A stretch of 64,000 nucleotides of DNA from assembly GCA_040394775.1 (NCBI GenBank), contig JBEBRN010000006.1, positions 7,256 to 71,255 of the forward strand, given 5' to 3'. The translations under genes and the position numbers were made by a program. The notes under the pieces are model-generated. The model searched no databases and was not told the DNA's origin. It saw only the letters and a program-made list of their open reading frames with translations. Below are positions 33,531-41,824 of the stretch, piece after piece; the stretch's first letter is position 1, and each line of letters begins with the position of its first letter. Source of the DNA: 40-80 sp040394775. GTDB lineage: Bacteria; Bacteroidota; Bacteroidia; Flavobacteriales_D; Crocinitomicaceae.

Positions 33531-34550
33531 ATGCTACAAAATATGATTCAAGTCGGTTTAATAGGTTACGGATATTGGGGACCCAATTTAGCTAGAAATA
33601 TTCATGCACATGAACAATTGAATTTACATACGATTGCAGAGAAGCGAGAAGACAAGCACGATCAAATCCGACTTTTATATCCAAATGTTACACTTGTTCA
33701 AGATGCTTACGCCTTACTTTCTGATGATTCAATTGACGTTGTTATGATTGCCACGTCCGTTCACCAACATCTTACATTTGCACGCAAAGCATTAGAGAAT
33801 AACAAACATGTTCTCATAGAGAAACCTGCAGGCACTTCATTCGATGAATTAAAAGAATTAGAAATTTTGGCTCATCAAAAGAAAAAGGTTCTGATGGTTG
33901 ATTATACGTTTTTATACAATGGAGCAGTGCGTAAATTAAAAGAATTAATTCAAGTTGATACTTTTGGTAAATTGAATTACATTGATGGTATGCGTATAAA
34001 TCTAGGTATTTTTCAATCGGATGTTAACGTGCTCTGGGATTTAGCTTCGCATGATATAGCCATCGTTAATTACTTAGTAGGCAAAACGCCTATCAGCGTA
34101 AAAGCGAATGGCGTTTCTCATACTTCAAATGGAATTGAAAACATTGCCTATTTACTTTTAACTTATGAAGATGAAGAACTCATTGTTCATTTAAATTGTT
34201 CATGGAGTTCGCCTGTTAAAATTAGAAAAATGTTGTGTGGTGGAGACAAACAAATGATTATTTACGATGATGTTGAACCAACAGATAAGATTAAAGTGTA
34301 TGAATGTAATTTATCTCATTTCATTCATCGAGAAGAAGTATTAATTGATTATCGAACGGGAGATATTTCTATTCCGAAATTTAATACCAAGGAAGCCTTA
34401 TCAATATTGATGAACGATTTGTTTTTAGCTATTTCAACAGACAAAGTTCCTGAGGCATCTATACAGGTTGCTTTGAATGTGACTAAAGTATTAGCAGCAG
34501 CTCAATACTCGATTAAAAATGGAGGGATGGAGGTGAAAATATCAAAATGA
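33531..34550 (+). CDS. Gfo/Idh/MocA family oxidoreductase
   Basis: 339-residue NAD(P)-dependent sugar dehydrogenase. It has the N-terminal dinucleotide fold VGLIGYGYWGPNLARN and the catalytic EKPAG (Lys of the EKP motif), followed by the alpha/beta C-terminal domain (DLASHDIAIVNYLVG, with the HD pair). The start could also be the ATG at 33543, closer to the family N-terminus. It lies 7 bp after the carbamoyltransferase. It likely oxidises a nucleotide sugar at C3, as WlbA/WbpB do. Confidence 0.88.
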   Translation: MLQNMIQVGLIGYGYWGPNLARNIHAHEQLNLHTIAEKREDKHDQIRLLYPNVTLVQDAYALLSDDSIDVVMIATSVHQHLTFARKALENNKHVLIEKPAGTSFDELKELEILAHQKKKVLMVDYTFLYNGAVRKLKELIQVDTFGKLNYIDGMRINLGIFQSDVNVLWDLASHDIAIVNYLVGKTPISVKANGVSHTSNGIENIAYLLLTYEDEELIVHLNCSWSSPVKIRKMLCGGDKQMIIYDDVEPTDKIKVYECNLSHFIHREEVLIDYRTGDISIPKFNTKEALSILMNDLFLAISTDKVPEASIQVALNVTKVLAAAQYSIKNGGMEVKISK

Positions 34551-34570
34551 AATGAGTAATTTGTGAGCCT

Positions 34571-36013
34571 ATGAGTAAATTCATTTTGATATTTATTTGC
34601 CTTATTTTTGGATTATTCATTTCTTGTACACATCAAGAAAGTAATTCCAATCTAAGTTTGAACATTGAACAATCTGTAAAATTCTCCGACTCGTTCAATG
34701 TTATTCAAATTCAAAACAACAATAATCAAGCTGTTAGTTTTCATTTGAGAATCAATAATTCTTTTCCTTTAGAAATGTCGGACATTATTCTATCCATTGA
34801 AGATAGTTCTAAAATTAAGAATACATCTCTGGAAGAGGAGGCTTGGAAATATGTTTCTCGTTCTACTTTTTGGTCAACTCCATACAGTTTGGAAAACTGG
34901 CAACATAATCCAGTATTGTTTTTAAATTCCATTGGAGGTGGATATTGTGACGATCGTGCTTCTGTTTTAGCATTTATTTGGAAAAATTGGTTTGACTCTG
35001 TTAGGATAGTAGGTTTGAATGGACATGTTGTTTCAGAAGTATATAGCAATAATAAGTGGAAAATGTATGATGCTGACCGAATGGTAGCCTATTTAAACGC
35101 TAAGAATGAAATTTGTTCCGTAAGTGAGTTAGAAGACTCCTCTCAATTTATTTCATCTCCATCCTTGGAAAGAGTAATTGGCCCGAATCCTATTTTTCAT
35201 ACAAAAAACGCTTATTCATACCGCTTTTCAAAATTTTATAGTTCTAAAAAAGATAATAAAAACGAAACAGAATGGCACTTAAAATCAAACAAGAATAATT
35301 CAACATTTATTTTGCCTGCTTATTCCTCTTTAAAGATTGAAATAGATCGAGAAACGCATCAAGTTAACCTAACAGTTCATTTATCTGAAAAATCTAAGGG
35401 AGAGTTACAAATTCCTTTTGTACCTTACTCTGCAAAAGGAGATTTTAAATATCAAATAGATACGAAATTATTTTGGGTGAAAGATAGTAAGTACATCTTT
35501 CCTACTAATAAATGGCTGAATTCATTGCATATTGAAAATGTAAAATCAAAAAGTACAATTCACTATTTAGTCAATCCAAAATTGAAGTTTTTTCAACCAG
35601 AAAATATTCTTAAGATTAAATCATCACTCCCAATGTTAATTACAAAAAACCATGAGAATGTTATTCCATATTTACCCTATGAATTTGAAAGTGGTTTGTT
35701 TTTCGATATGAAATACGAAGAATACAATGAATTTTTAGTTTATCTTTCAAAATTTAATGGGAAAATCAACGAAGACTTTTTGACCAAACAATATGATTAC
35801 TTTCTTTCAATCGATTCAAGTCTTTCAACGAAAAATAAACTTGAACTACAATTGCTTTTTAAAAAGGATTACGATGCATTAAATCTCAATCGTCATGGAA
35901 AAGAGTATGCCTTAATGGTAAATCTTTACCCAGCAAGTGTCTTCCATTTCTTCATTGCTTCTAAATATAGAAAACTAAACTTTGCGAAAAGCCTTATACA
36001 AAATGAGAATTGA
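34571..36013 (+). CDS. Lipoprotein with transglutaminase-like domain
   Basis: 480 residues. The N-terminal signal ends FISC (Cys19), suggesting a lipoprotein. A transglutaminase-like cysteine-protease fold spans about residues 85-175, with a visible triad: Cys in GGGYCDDRASVLA, His in LNGHVVSEVY, and Asp in KMYDADRMVA. A beta-rich region follows. It sits 20 bp after the oxidoreductase at the end of a glycan operon, so it may process a surface peptide, cross-link, or hydrolyse amide bonds near the assembled polymer. The substrate is unknown. Confidence 0.75.
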   Translation: MSKFILIFICLIFGLFISCTHQESNSNLSLNIEQSVKFSDSFNVIQIQNNNNQAVSFHLRINNSFPLEMSDIILSIEDSSKIKNTSLEEEAWKYVSRSTFWSTPYSLENWQHNPVLFLNSIGGGYCDDRASVLAFIWKNWFDSVRIVGLNGHVVSEVYSNNKWKMYDADRMVAYLNAKNEICSVSELEDSSQFISSPSLERVIGPNPIFHTKNAYSYRFSKFYSSKKDNKNETEWHLKSNKNNSTFILPAYSSLKIEIDRETHQVNLTVHLSEKSKGELQIPFVPYSAKGDFKYQIDTKLFWVKDSKYIFPTNKWLNSLHIENVKSKSTIHYLVNPKLKFFQPENILKIKSSLPMLITKNHENVIPYLPYEFESGLFFDMKYEEYNEFLVYLSKFNGKINEDFLTKQYDYFLSIDSSLSTKNKLELQLLFKKDYDALNLNRHGKEYALMVNLYPASVFHFFIASKYRKLNFAKSLIQNEN

Positions 36014-36144
36014 TTAAATATTTACTTTATCACATTTTAATTAAACGTTTGCTATTGAAACGTTTAAATTCTTATGCTTAACTTTACAACAAAGTCAATG
36101 CACGCTATTTTATCTCACTTTCATGATTTGAATATAATTAGAAA

Positions 36145-37326
36145 ATGAAAAATATATTTGTTTTTGTTGTATGTGGTGCACGTGAGCACATTGATACGCT
36201 TCATTTCACACTACCGTATTTAAAAAAGTATTCAAAAAATGAAATTTGGGTATTAACAGATTCTTCTCGAAACGAAATATCAATAGAACACGAATATATA
36301 ATAGACATTAAAACTCCTGAACATTTTGATCACCATCAAGCCAGTATTTATTTAAAAACAGGGATTTATCAATTTGTTTCTAAAGGAAATCGCTACTGTT
36401 ATTTGGATACTGATATTATAGCTATTTCATCAGATGTGGATCTAATTTTCAATGAATTTGTTACTCCCATCACCTTTGCTCCCGATCATTGCAAGATGAA
36501 TAAATTCAGTGCTTTTGCAGTGAATTGTAGATGTCCAGAAAAATGGCAAGAGGATCGCGACAAATTTAATAAAGCATCCATCAAGTTTGATAGAAATCTT
36601 ACAATAACAGACTTGAGATTAAAGGAATCTGCAAAAGAATTACAAGAAACATTTACTGAATTAAATAAAAGTCGGAAAAAGAAAATAGCAACTGCTCTAA
36701 AATATTTGATTAGCTATCCTGTGTTTCATTTGAATTCTGAATATTCTTTCAACCGTAAAAAAGGAAGTTGGGTAAACGCTCAAAATGAAGTAGTTATGTA
36801 TGAGGTGAAAACTCGAAAGATTGAAAGAGAAACGGGGTTTAAATTTAATCAAAAAAAACAATCTTGGCTAAATAAGCAGAACATCGATATTTGGGTCAAT
36901 CAATGCCCGCATTTAAAGGAATCTATAGCTCAAAAGTTTAATATAAACATTGATGAAAATAATTTTCAACATTGGAATGGCGGTGTATTTCTATTCGACG
37001 ATAGTTCACACATATTTCTCACTAACTGGTTCAATTATACCATGGAAATATTCAAAGATTCCAATTGGAAAACCAGAGATCAAGGTACTTTAATAGCCAC
37101 CGTATGGAAGTTTGGGTTAGAAAATCATCCTACATTAGACAAAAAATGGAATTTAATTGCCGATTATAGCAATTCTTATTTAACTTGGACCGATGATAAC
37201 AAAGTAAGACTAAGTGCTGAGGAAATTATTCAACCAAATTTGATTCATGTCTATCACCATTTTGGTGACGAAGAATGGGGTTTTTGGAAAGAATTAATGA
37301 ATCAAGTAAACAACAATAAGGAATGA
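36145..37326 (+). CDS. Putative GT-A glycosyltransferase, copy 1 of a paralogous pair
   Basis: 393 residues without a signal. A nucleotide-sugar-binding fold is suggested by FVVCGAREHID, the metal-binding YLDTDIIA (Asp88, Asp90), the NGGVFLFDD block and the RDQGTL motif, which resemble family 8-like enzymes. Residues 1-118 and 254-393 are nearly identical to those of the protein at 44596, while the middle (119-253) is barely similar. The variable middle probably covers the acceptor side. It overlaps the following methyltransferase by 4 bp. Confidence 0.7.
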   Translation: MKNIFVFVVCGAREHIDTLHFTLPYLKKYSKNEIWVLTDSSRNEISIEHEYIIDIKTPEHFDHHQASIYLKTGIYQFVSKGNRYCYLDTDIIAISSDVDLIFNEFVTPITFAPDHCKMNKFSAFAVNCRCPEKWQEDRDKFNKASIKFDRNLTITDLRLKESAKELQETFTELNKSRKKKIATALKYLISYPVFHLNSEYSFNRKKGSWVNAQNEVVMYEVKTRKIERETGFKFNQKKQSWLNKQNIDIWVNQCPHLKESIAQKFNINIDENNFQHWNGGVFLFDDSSHIFLTNWFNYTMEIFKDSNWKTRDQGTLIATVWKFGLENHPTLDKKWNLIADYSNSYLTWTDDNKVRLSAEEIIQPNLIHVYHHFGDEEWGFWKELMNQVNNNKE

Positions 37327-38228
37327 CAAAACTATATTGGAAAGATTTGAAATCATTTTTCTCTAATTGGATTTATTATGTGATTACTAAAAACTCAAAA
37401 GCAGTTTTTCAAGAACGAAATAATGCTATCAAAAAAGACCCTATAGAAGCTGTAGATTTCACTTTGAGAAATGTACAATACATTCTTAACTTTTTGCCCA
37501 ACAAAGACATTAACTACTTAAAAGACAAAAATATACTAGAGATTGGGCCAGGTCAAGATTTTGGAATTGCATTGGTTTTAGCAGATTTGGGATTAAAAGA
37601 AGTAGTGCTTATCGATCCTTACTTGATTGAATGGCAAGAAGAGTATCATCCTTTGTTCTATAATGCTCTGCTAGCACAAGCAGAAAACAAATTTCCTACT
37701 ATTGAATTCAATTCCTTAAAAGAGGTAATAAAAAATAACGCTCATCAAACTTCAAAACTTCGGTATTACGCATTCGGTATAGAAAATGCTTCTGAAATTG
37801 AAAATGAATCCATCGACATCAGTATTTCAAATGCGTGTTTCGAACATTTTGTTTACCCTGAATTAGCCATAAAAGAATTAGCTAGAATCACCAAAAAAGG
37901 AGGTATTGGATTCCATCAAATAGATTTAAGAGATCATCGAGATTATAGTAAACCATTGGAGTTTTTGACGTTTCCTGATTCAGTATTTAACAAAATAAAA
38001 AAAATGACAGATGCATGGTATGGTAATCGTTTGCGATATGTAGAATATAATGAAATATTCGAGCAATTTGGTTTCTCAGTTGACTTTAAACCCGATTCAT
38101 TTGCTGAGGAAGCATATTTGAACTCTATTCTGAAAAAAGCATTGCCAAAATATCAGAAAATGCCAAAAGAATATGTTGGAACACTTGGGGGACGATTTTT
38201 TATACGAAAAGAAGTTAATCTATTTTGA
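37323..38228 (+). CDS. SAM-dependent methyltransferase
   Basis: 301 residues with a class I methyltransferase core: motif I LEIGPGQDFGIAL, acidic LIDPYL, and ISNACFEHFVYPE where motif IV/V is expected, followed by LARITKKGG. The N-terminal 70 residues are extra. It starts inside the stop of the glycosyltransferase (ATGA), so it is coupled to it and may methylate the same glycan or cap chain growth. It converges on the SGNH gene with a 13-bp gap. Confidence 0.85.
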   Translation: MTKLYWKDLKSFFSNWIYYVITKNSKAVFQERNNAIKKDPIEAVDFTLRNVQYILNFLPNKDINYLKDKNILEIGPGQDFGIALVLADLGLKEVVLIDPYLIEWQEEYHPLFYNALLAQAENKFPTIEFNSLKEVIKNNAHQTSKLRYYAFGIENASEIENESIDISISNACFEHFVYPELAIKELARITKKGGIGFHQIDLRDHRDYSKPLEFLTFPDSVFNKIKKMTDAWYGNRLRYVEYNEIFEQFGFSVDFKPDSFAEEAYLNSILKKALPKYQKMPKEYVGTLGGRFFIRKEVNLF

Positions 38229-38241
38229 AGGTAGATTCATA

Positions 38242-39438
38242 TTAATTAGCTATGTAGTCTTTATTCTGTAAGAATTCATAAATACCCTCAGCCATTAGAT
38301 TATACCCCTTTGCATTATGATGCCCATCTTCTATCCAATAGTAATCATATATATCGTTTTTATTTGTTCTTTGCTGATAGTATTCTCTTAAATCAAAAGT
38401 GTTATTTGTATTTTCTAAATGCTTTTTTAATTTAATAACAAAATCATCATAATTTTCAAATACTTCATCACTCTGTGGTTGAAATACAATAATTAGTCTA
38501 GCCCCCTGTTCTTTAGCTAATTGACTATATTTGACAAAAAGATCTTTCACTTTTAAATACATTTTATCTTTTTGGTATGCTGTAGGATATTTAATTTTCT
38601 GAGCTTCTAATCCATATCCCATTAAATAATAAAAAGGTCGAGACGCATACGATAAAGCAAATAATGTTTTATTGTATTCATTATGATTGTCAAAAGCCAA
38701 ACCCCAATTGTGTTCAAAGCGCTCAAAACCACCTCTAAGAATAATATCACTCATTAAGTCATTTGTTGATAGCGTTTGAATAATGATATCAGGATGATAT
38801 TTTAGAAGTCGATCTTTATAGTTCATATAATTAAAGAATGGATCACTCCCACATTTTCCAGCATTCATAATTGTTACATTATTCTCTCTAACGAGCCGCA
38901 ACTTTCTCCTTATAAAAGCGACATAACTAGAATCTTGGTGCGTACCATCTCCTTCCGTAAAAGAATCGCCTAAACATAAAATTCGAAGTTCTGATGAGTC
39001 CTTTTCCACTTTCCATTCTTCATCAGAATAACCTTCACTATTCATTTTTCTTGTGAAGTGGAACTCTTCTGTTTTTAAGTTCTTAATCGTATTTGGTTTA
39101 TCTTTCCAATAATAACGCTCTTTTGTATTGTGTTTATAAGGAAGAGCAAAATGACCATACATTTTTTCTATCGGTGTTTTCCCAATTCCGGTTATTTGGG
39201 CGAAAATTTCAAACAGTTGTATTATTAGATAAATACCAAATAAAATATTCATTGCTTTTTTGGGTACTTTAACTGCTTTAAGTATGAAGTATAAACACAA
39301 AAACACTATAAATGGAAAAGCTAGATGTGTATGCCATTTAATAAACGTCAATCCAACTTGATTATACCAATAAACCTCCCACATAATATAGGCTACAAGT
39401 AGAAAGTAAAATAGAAAAGTACTTAGCTTTTTTACCAT
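38242..39438 (-). CDS. Membrane-anchored SGNH/GDSL hydrolase or acyltransferase
   Basis: 398 residues. Three membrane segments lie in the first 85, followed by an SGNH domain with block I LCLGDSFTEG (Ser159), NAGKCGSD (block II Gly), STNDLM (block III Asn) and EDGHHNAKGY (Asp371, His373/374). Such domains add or remove O-acetyl groups on glycans. It is the last gene of a minus-strand set carbamoyltransferase-SxtK-SxtJ-SGNH, overlapping the SxtJ-like gene by 7 bp. Confidence 0.82.
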   Translation of the reverse strand: MVKKLSTFLFYFLLVAYIMWEVYWYNQVGLTFIKWHTHLAFPFIVFLCLYFILKAVKVPKKAMNILFGIYLIIQLFEIFAQITGIGKTPIEKMYGHFALPYKHNTKERYYWKDKPNTIKNLKTEEFHFTRKMNSEGYSDEEWKVEKDSSELRILCLGDSFTEGDGTHQDSSYVAFIRRKLRLVRENNVTIMNAGKCGSDPFFNYMNYKDRLLKYHPDIIIQTLSTNDLMSDIILRGGFERFEHNWGLAFDNHNEYNKTLFALSYASRPFYYLMGYGLEAQKIKYPTAYQKDKMYLKVKDLFVKYSQLAKEQGARLIIVFQPQSDEVFENYDDFVIKLKKHLENTNNTFDLREYYQQRTNKNDIYDYYWIEDGHHNAKGYNLMAEGIYEFLQNKDYIAN

Positions 39439-39776
39439 AGCTCTTTAAAATTATAATTTTTATCTATTGTATTAATCCATTTTGTATCCTTTTTTACTTT
39501 GTCTCTTTTTGTAACTATTCTTTTTAGTAGTGAAATGGGAAATAGTATACCCAAGTAAAAGATAGAAAGAATTATTCTAGAATTAACGGCACCAATAAAG
39601 CTAAATGTTTTTTTTAATCCTAGAGCTATAATTCTTGCAGTATATACCGAAACGATAGTCAAAAATAAGATACTCATTCCAACTATAAAAAAAGCAATAT
39701 GCTGATAAAAATAATAACCTAGCAAGAGAATAAATGAAACGGATATATTACCAGTATAAACTTCTTTGCTTTTCAT
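39432..39776 (-). CDS. SxtJ family membrane protein
   Basis: 114-residue protein with three or so membrane segments and a basic cytosolic tail (KRIVTKRDKVKKDTKW). The SLLKRIVTKRDK stretch and size fit the SxtJ family found with SxtI-type carbamoyltransferases in the cyanobacterial saxitoxin clusters and in many surface-glycan loci. Its function is not known. The ATG follows the SxtK-like stop by 3 bp. Confidence 0.75.
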   Translation of the reverse strand: MKSKEVYTGNISVSFILLLGYYFYQHIAFFIVGMSILFLTIVSVYTARIIALGLKKTFSFIGAVNSRIILSIFYLGILFPISLLKRIVTKRDKVKKDTKWINTIDKNYNFKELW

Positions 39777-39779
39777 TCA

Positions 39780-39929
39780 CTAAAACATTGGATAAATAAA
39801 AGGTGCAACCACACTACTTTCTGCAAAAAGAAGTAATAATCCCAGTAATAAGAGGATGAGTATGAGTGGAATTAACCACCATTTTTTTCGTGATTTAATA
39901 AAATTAATGAGGTCTGTTATAAATTCCAT
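39780..39929 (-). CDS. SxtK / DUF5989-like small membrane protein (49 aa)
   Basis: A short gene easily missed. The 49 residues begin MEFITDLINFIKSRKKWW, have one strongly hydrophobic segment (LIPLILILLLLGLLLLF) and end SSVVAPFIYPMF. This N-terminal amphipathic helix, Trp pair, single membrane helix and conserved APFIY ending match the DUF5989/SxtK family. It overlaps the carbamoyltransferase by 13 bp and lies 3 bp before SxtJ, so the SxtI-SxtK-SxtJ trio is complete. Its function is unknown; it may hold the carbamoyltransferase at the membrane (inference). Confidence 0.85.
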   Translation of the reverse strand: MEFITDLINFIKSRKKWWLIPLILILLLLGLLLLFAESSVVAPFIYPMF

Positions 39930-41710
39930 TTTTCTATCCAAAAATTATTGAGTACTAATATATCTATTTCTGTTGAATTAAAGCAATTGATTGCATCATT
40001 TGGGCTACAAACAATCGGTTCATCTTTCACATTAAAACTAGTATTAATCAAAATCCCCACCTTTGTTTTCTCTTTAAATTGATGCAAAATTTGGTTCAAA
40101 AAAGAAGACGTTTCATTTGTAACTGTCTGAATTCTTGAGCTATAATCAACATGTGTTATGCCAGGAAAAATCGATCTTTCTTGTTGTACTTGTTGAAATA
40201 TATTACTTTCATCTTTCACTGGTAAACGATACTCTTCTTTAAGTTGATGTACCATTAGCATATAAGGTGATTCATATTTTTGATCAAAATATTTCTCGAA
40301 GTCTTCCATTAATAAAATGGGAGCAAAGGGACGAAAGCTCTCTCGTTTTTTAATCTTTAAGTTAAGTTGTAATTGAACGTTTTTATGAAGTGGATTTGCA
40401 ATAATACTACGATTTCCAAGAGCACGAGGACCAAACTCCATTCGACCTCTAAAATTTCCAATAACTTTGCCTTCTACTAATGCATTTGTCATTCTATTTA
40501 ATAATTCCTCCTGAGATAACTCTTGAAAAGAAAGCTTCTTTCTTACTAATAATTGTTTGATTTCTTTATCGTCATAAGTTGGGCCTAAGAATAGCGTGTC
40601 AATTTCCTTAGGTATTCTTTCTTTTTGGAAATGTTGATAATATACAGCTAGTGCGGCTCCAATGCTCCCTCCAGCATCGCCAGCCGCAGGTTGAATAAAT
40701 ATATTCTCAAATAAATTGCTTTCCTTTATCTTTCCATTTAAAACACAATTCAAGGCGACTCCACCCGCTAAACATAAATTCTTATTTGGGAATTTTTGTT
40801 GAGCGAATCGGATTGTTTTGATGACAATCTCCTCTGTTACTTTTTGAATAGCTTGAGCAATAGCTGCATGGATTTTTGTTAATTCATCTTGAGATTTTCT
40901 CATGGGGCAACCAAAAAGAGTCTCAAATCTTCTTTTATGAATCATTCGAAGAGATTTAGTGTATTGAAAATACTTCTCATTCATTTGTATGGAGCCATCG
41001 TCATAAATGGTCACTAAATTATCTTTTATCTTTTGAATGTAGTCAATGACCAAACTATCTTCTTCTGTAGCATACGGCGCAAGTCCCATAATTTTGTATT
41101 CTCCATTGTTCACCTCAAATCCTAAAAACTGCGTGATAGAAGAGTAAAGCAAACCAATAGAGTCTGGAAAATGCTGCTCATATAAAGGAACAATTTGATT
41201 TCCTTCTCCTTGAAAAAAACTCGTTGTGGCATATTCTCCAACTCCATCCATCACCAAAATTAAGGATGAATTAAACGGAGAGCAAAAGAAAGCACTTGCA
41301 GCATGCGAAAGATGGTGTTCCGAAAAGAGTAAATCACATTTCTTTGAGTCGAATGAAGGATCTATCTCCTTTAATGATTTTCGAATATTTTGTTTTAAGA
41401 ATAGCTTTTCTTTCAGCCAATTAGGCATGTAGGTTAAAAACGAAATCAATGAAAAAGGGGCAGTAGAAAGATAGTTTTGCAATATTCTCTCAAACTTTAA
41501 AAGAGGCTTTTCATAAAAAACAATAGCATCAAGCTCATTAAGCTGTAAACTTGTCTCTTTCAAACAAAACTCAATTGATTTTTGGGGAAATTGAGCATCA
41601 TTCTTCACTCTCGTAAAACGTTCTTCTTGAACTGCTACAACAACCTTTCCATTTTCAATGATTGCTGCAGCTGAATCATGATAATATGCTGAAATACCTA
41701 GTATTTTCAT
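39917..41710 (-). CDS. Carbamoyltransferase (SxtI/TobZ/NodU family), copy 2
   Basis: 597 residues, full length for the family. The N-terminus has GISAYYHDSAAAI; EHHLSHAASAFF holds metal-binding His133/His136. GGVALNCVLNG and the C-terminal EFGPRALGNRSIIANP and LINTSFNV follow. It differs from copy 1 by keeping the HD pair near residue 11. It heads the SxtI-SxtK-SxtJ-SGNH operon, with a TAnnTTTG box 22 bp before its ATG, divergent from asnB. Confidence 0.92.
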   Translation of the reverse strand: MKILGISAYYHDSAAAIIENGKVVVAVQEERFTRVKNDAQFPQKSIEFCLKETSLQLNELDAIVFYEKPLLKFERILQNYLSTAPFSLISFLTYMPNWLKEKLFLKQNIRKSLKEIDPSFDSKKCDLLFSEHHLSHAASAFFCSPFNSSLILVMDGVGEYATTSFFQGEGNQIVPLYEQHFPDSIGLLYSSITQFLGFEVNNGEYKIMGLAPYATEEDSLVIDYIQKIKDNLVTIYDDGSIQMNEKYFQYTKSLRMIHKRRFETLFGCPMRKSQDELTKIHAAIAQAIQKVTEEIVIKTIRFAQQKFPNKNLCLAGGVALNCVLNGKIKESNLFENIFIQPAAGDAGGSIGAALAVYYQHFQKERIPKEIDTLFLGPTYDDKEIKQLLVRKKLSFQELSQEELLNRMTNALVEGKVIGNFRGRMEFGPRALGNRSIIANPLHKNVQLQLNLKIKKRESFRPFAPILLMEDFEKYFDQKYESPYMLMVHQLKEEYRLPVKDESNIFQQVQQERSIFPGITHVDYSSRIQTVTNETSSFLNQILHQFKEKTKVGILINTSFNVKDEPIVCSPNDAINCFNSTEIDILVLNNFWIEKWNL

Positions 41711-41731
41711 TCGTAATAATCAATATGGATA

Positions 41732-41739
41732 CAAACATA
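41732..41739 (-). promoter_or_regulatory. -7 promoter box (TATGTTTG) for the carbamoyltransferase operon
   Basis: Exact TAnnTTTG match on the minus strand, 22 bp upstream of the ATG at 41710. With the box at 41797-41804 it makes a divergent promoter region of 114 bp between this operon and asnB. Confidence 0.45.
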
Positions 41740-41796
41740 CTTAAAATACGGATAATAGTTTAATGAAGTTTTACTGATACATTCCAGAATTAACCC

Positions 41797-41804
41797 TAAA
41801 TTTG
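41797..41804 (+). promoter_or_regulatory. -7 promoter box (TAAATTTG) for asnB
   Basis: Exact TAnnTTTG match 21 bp upstream of the ATG at 41825. Confidence 0.45.
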
Positions 41805-41824
41805 ACTTCTTACTTTACTAATTT

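Noticed and set aside
41226..41432. 68-codon frame opposite the carbamoyltransferase
   Set aside because: Antisense shadow of a well-conserved gene.
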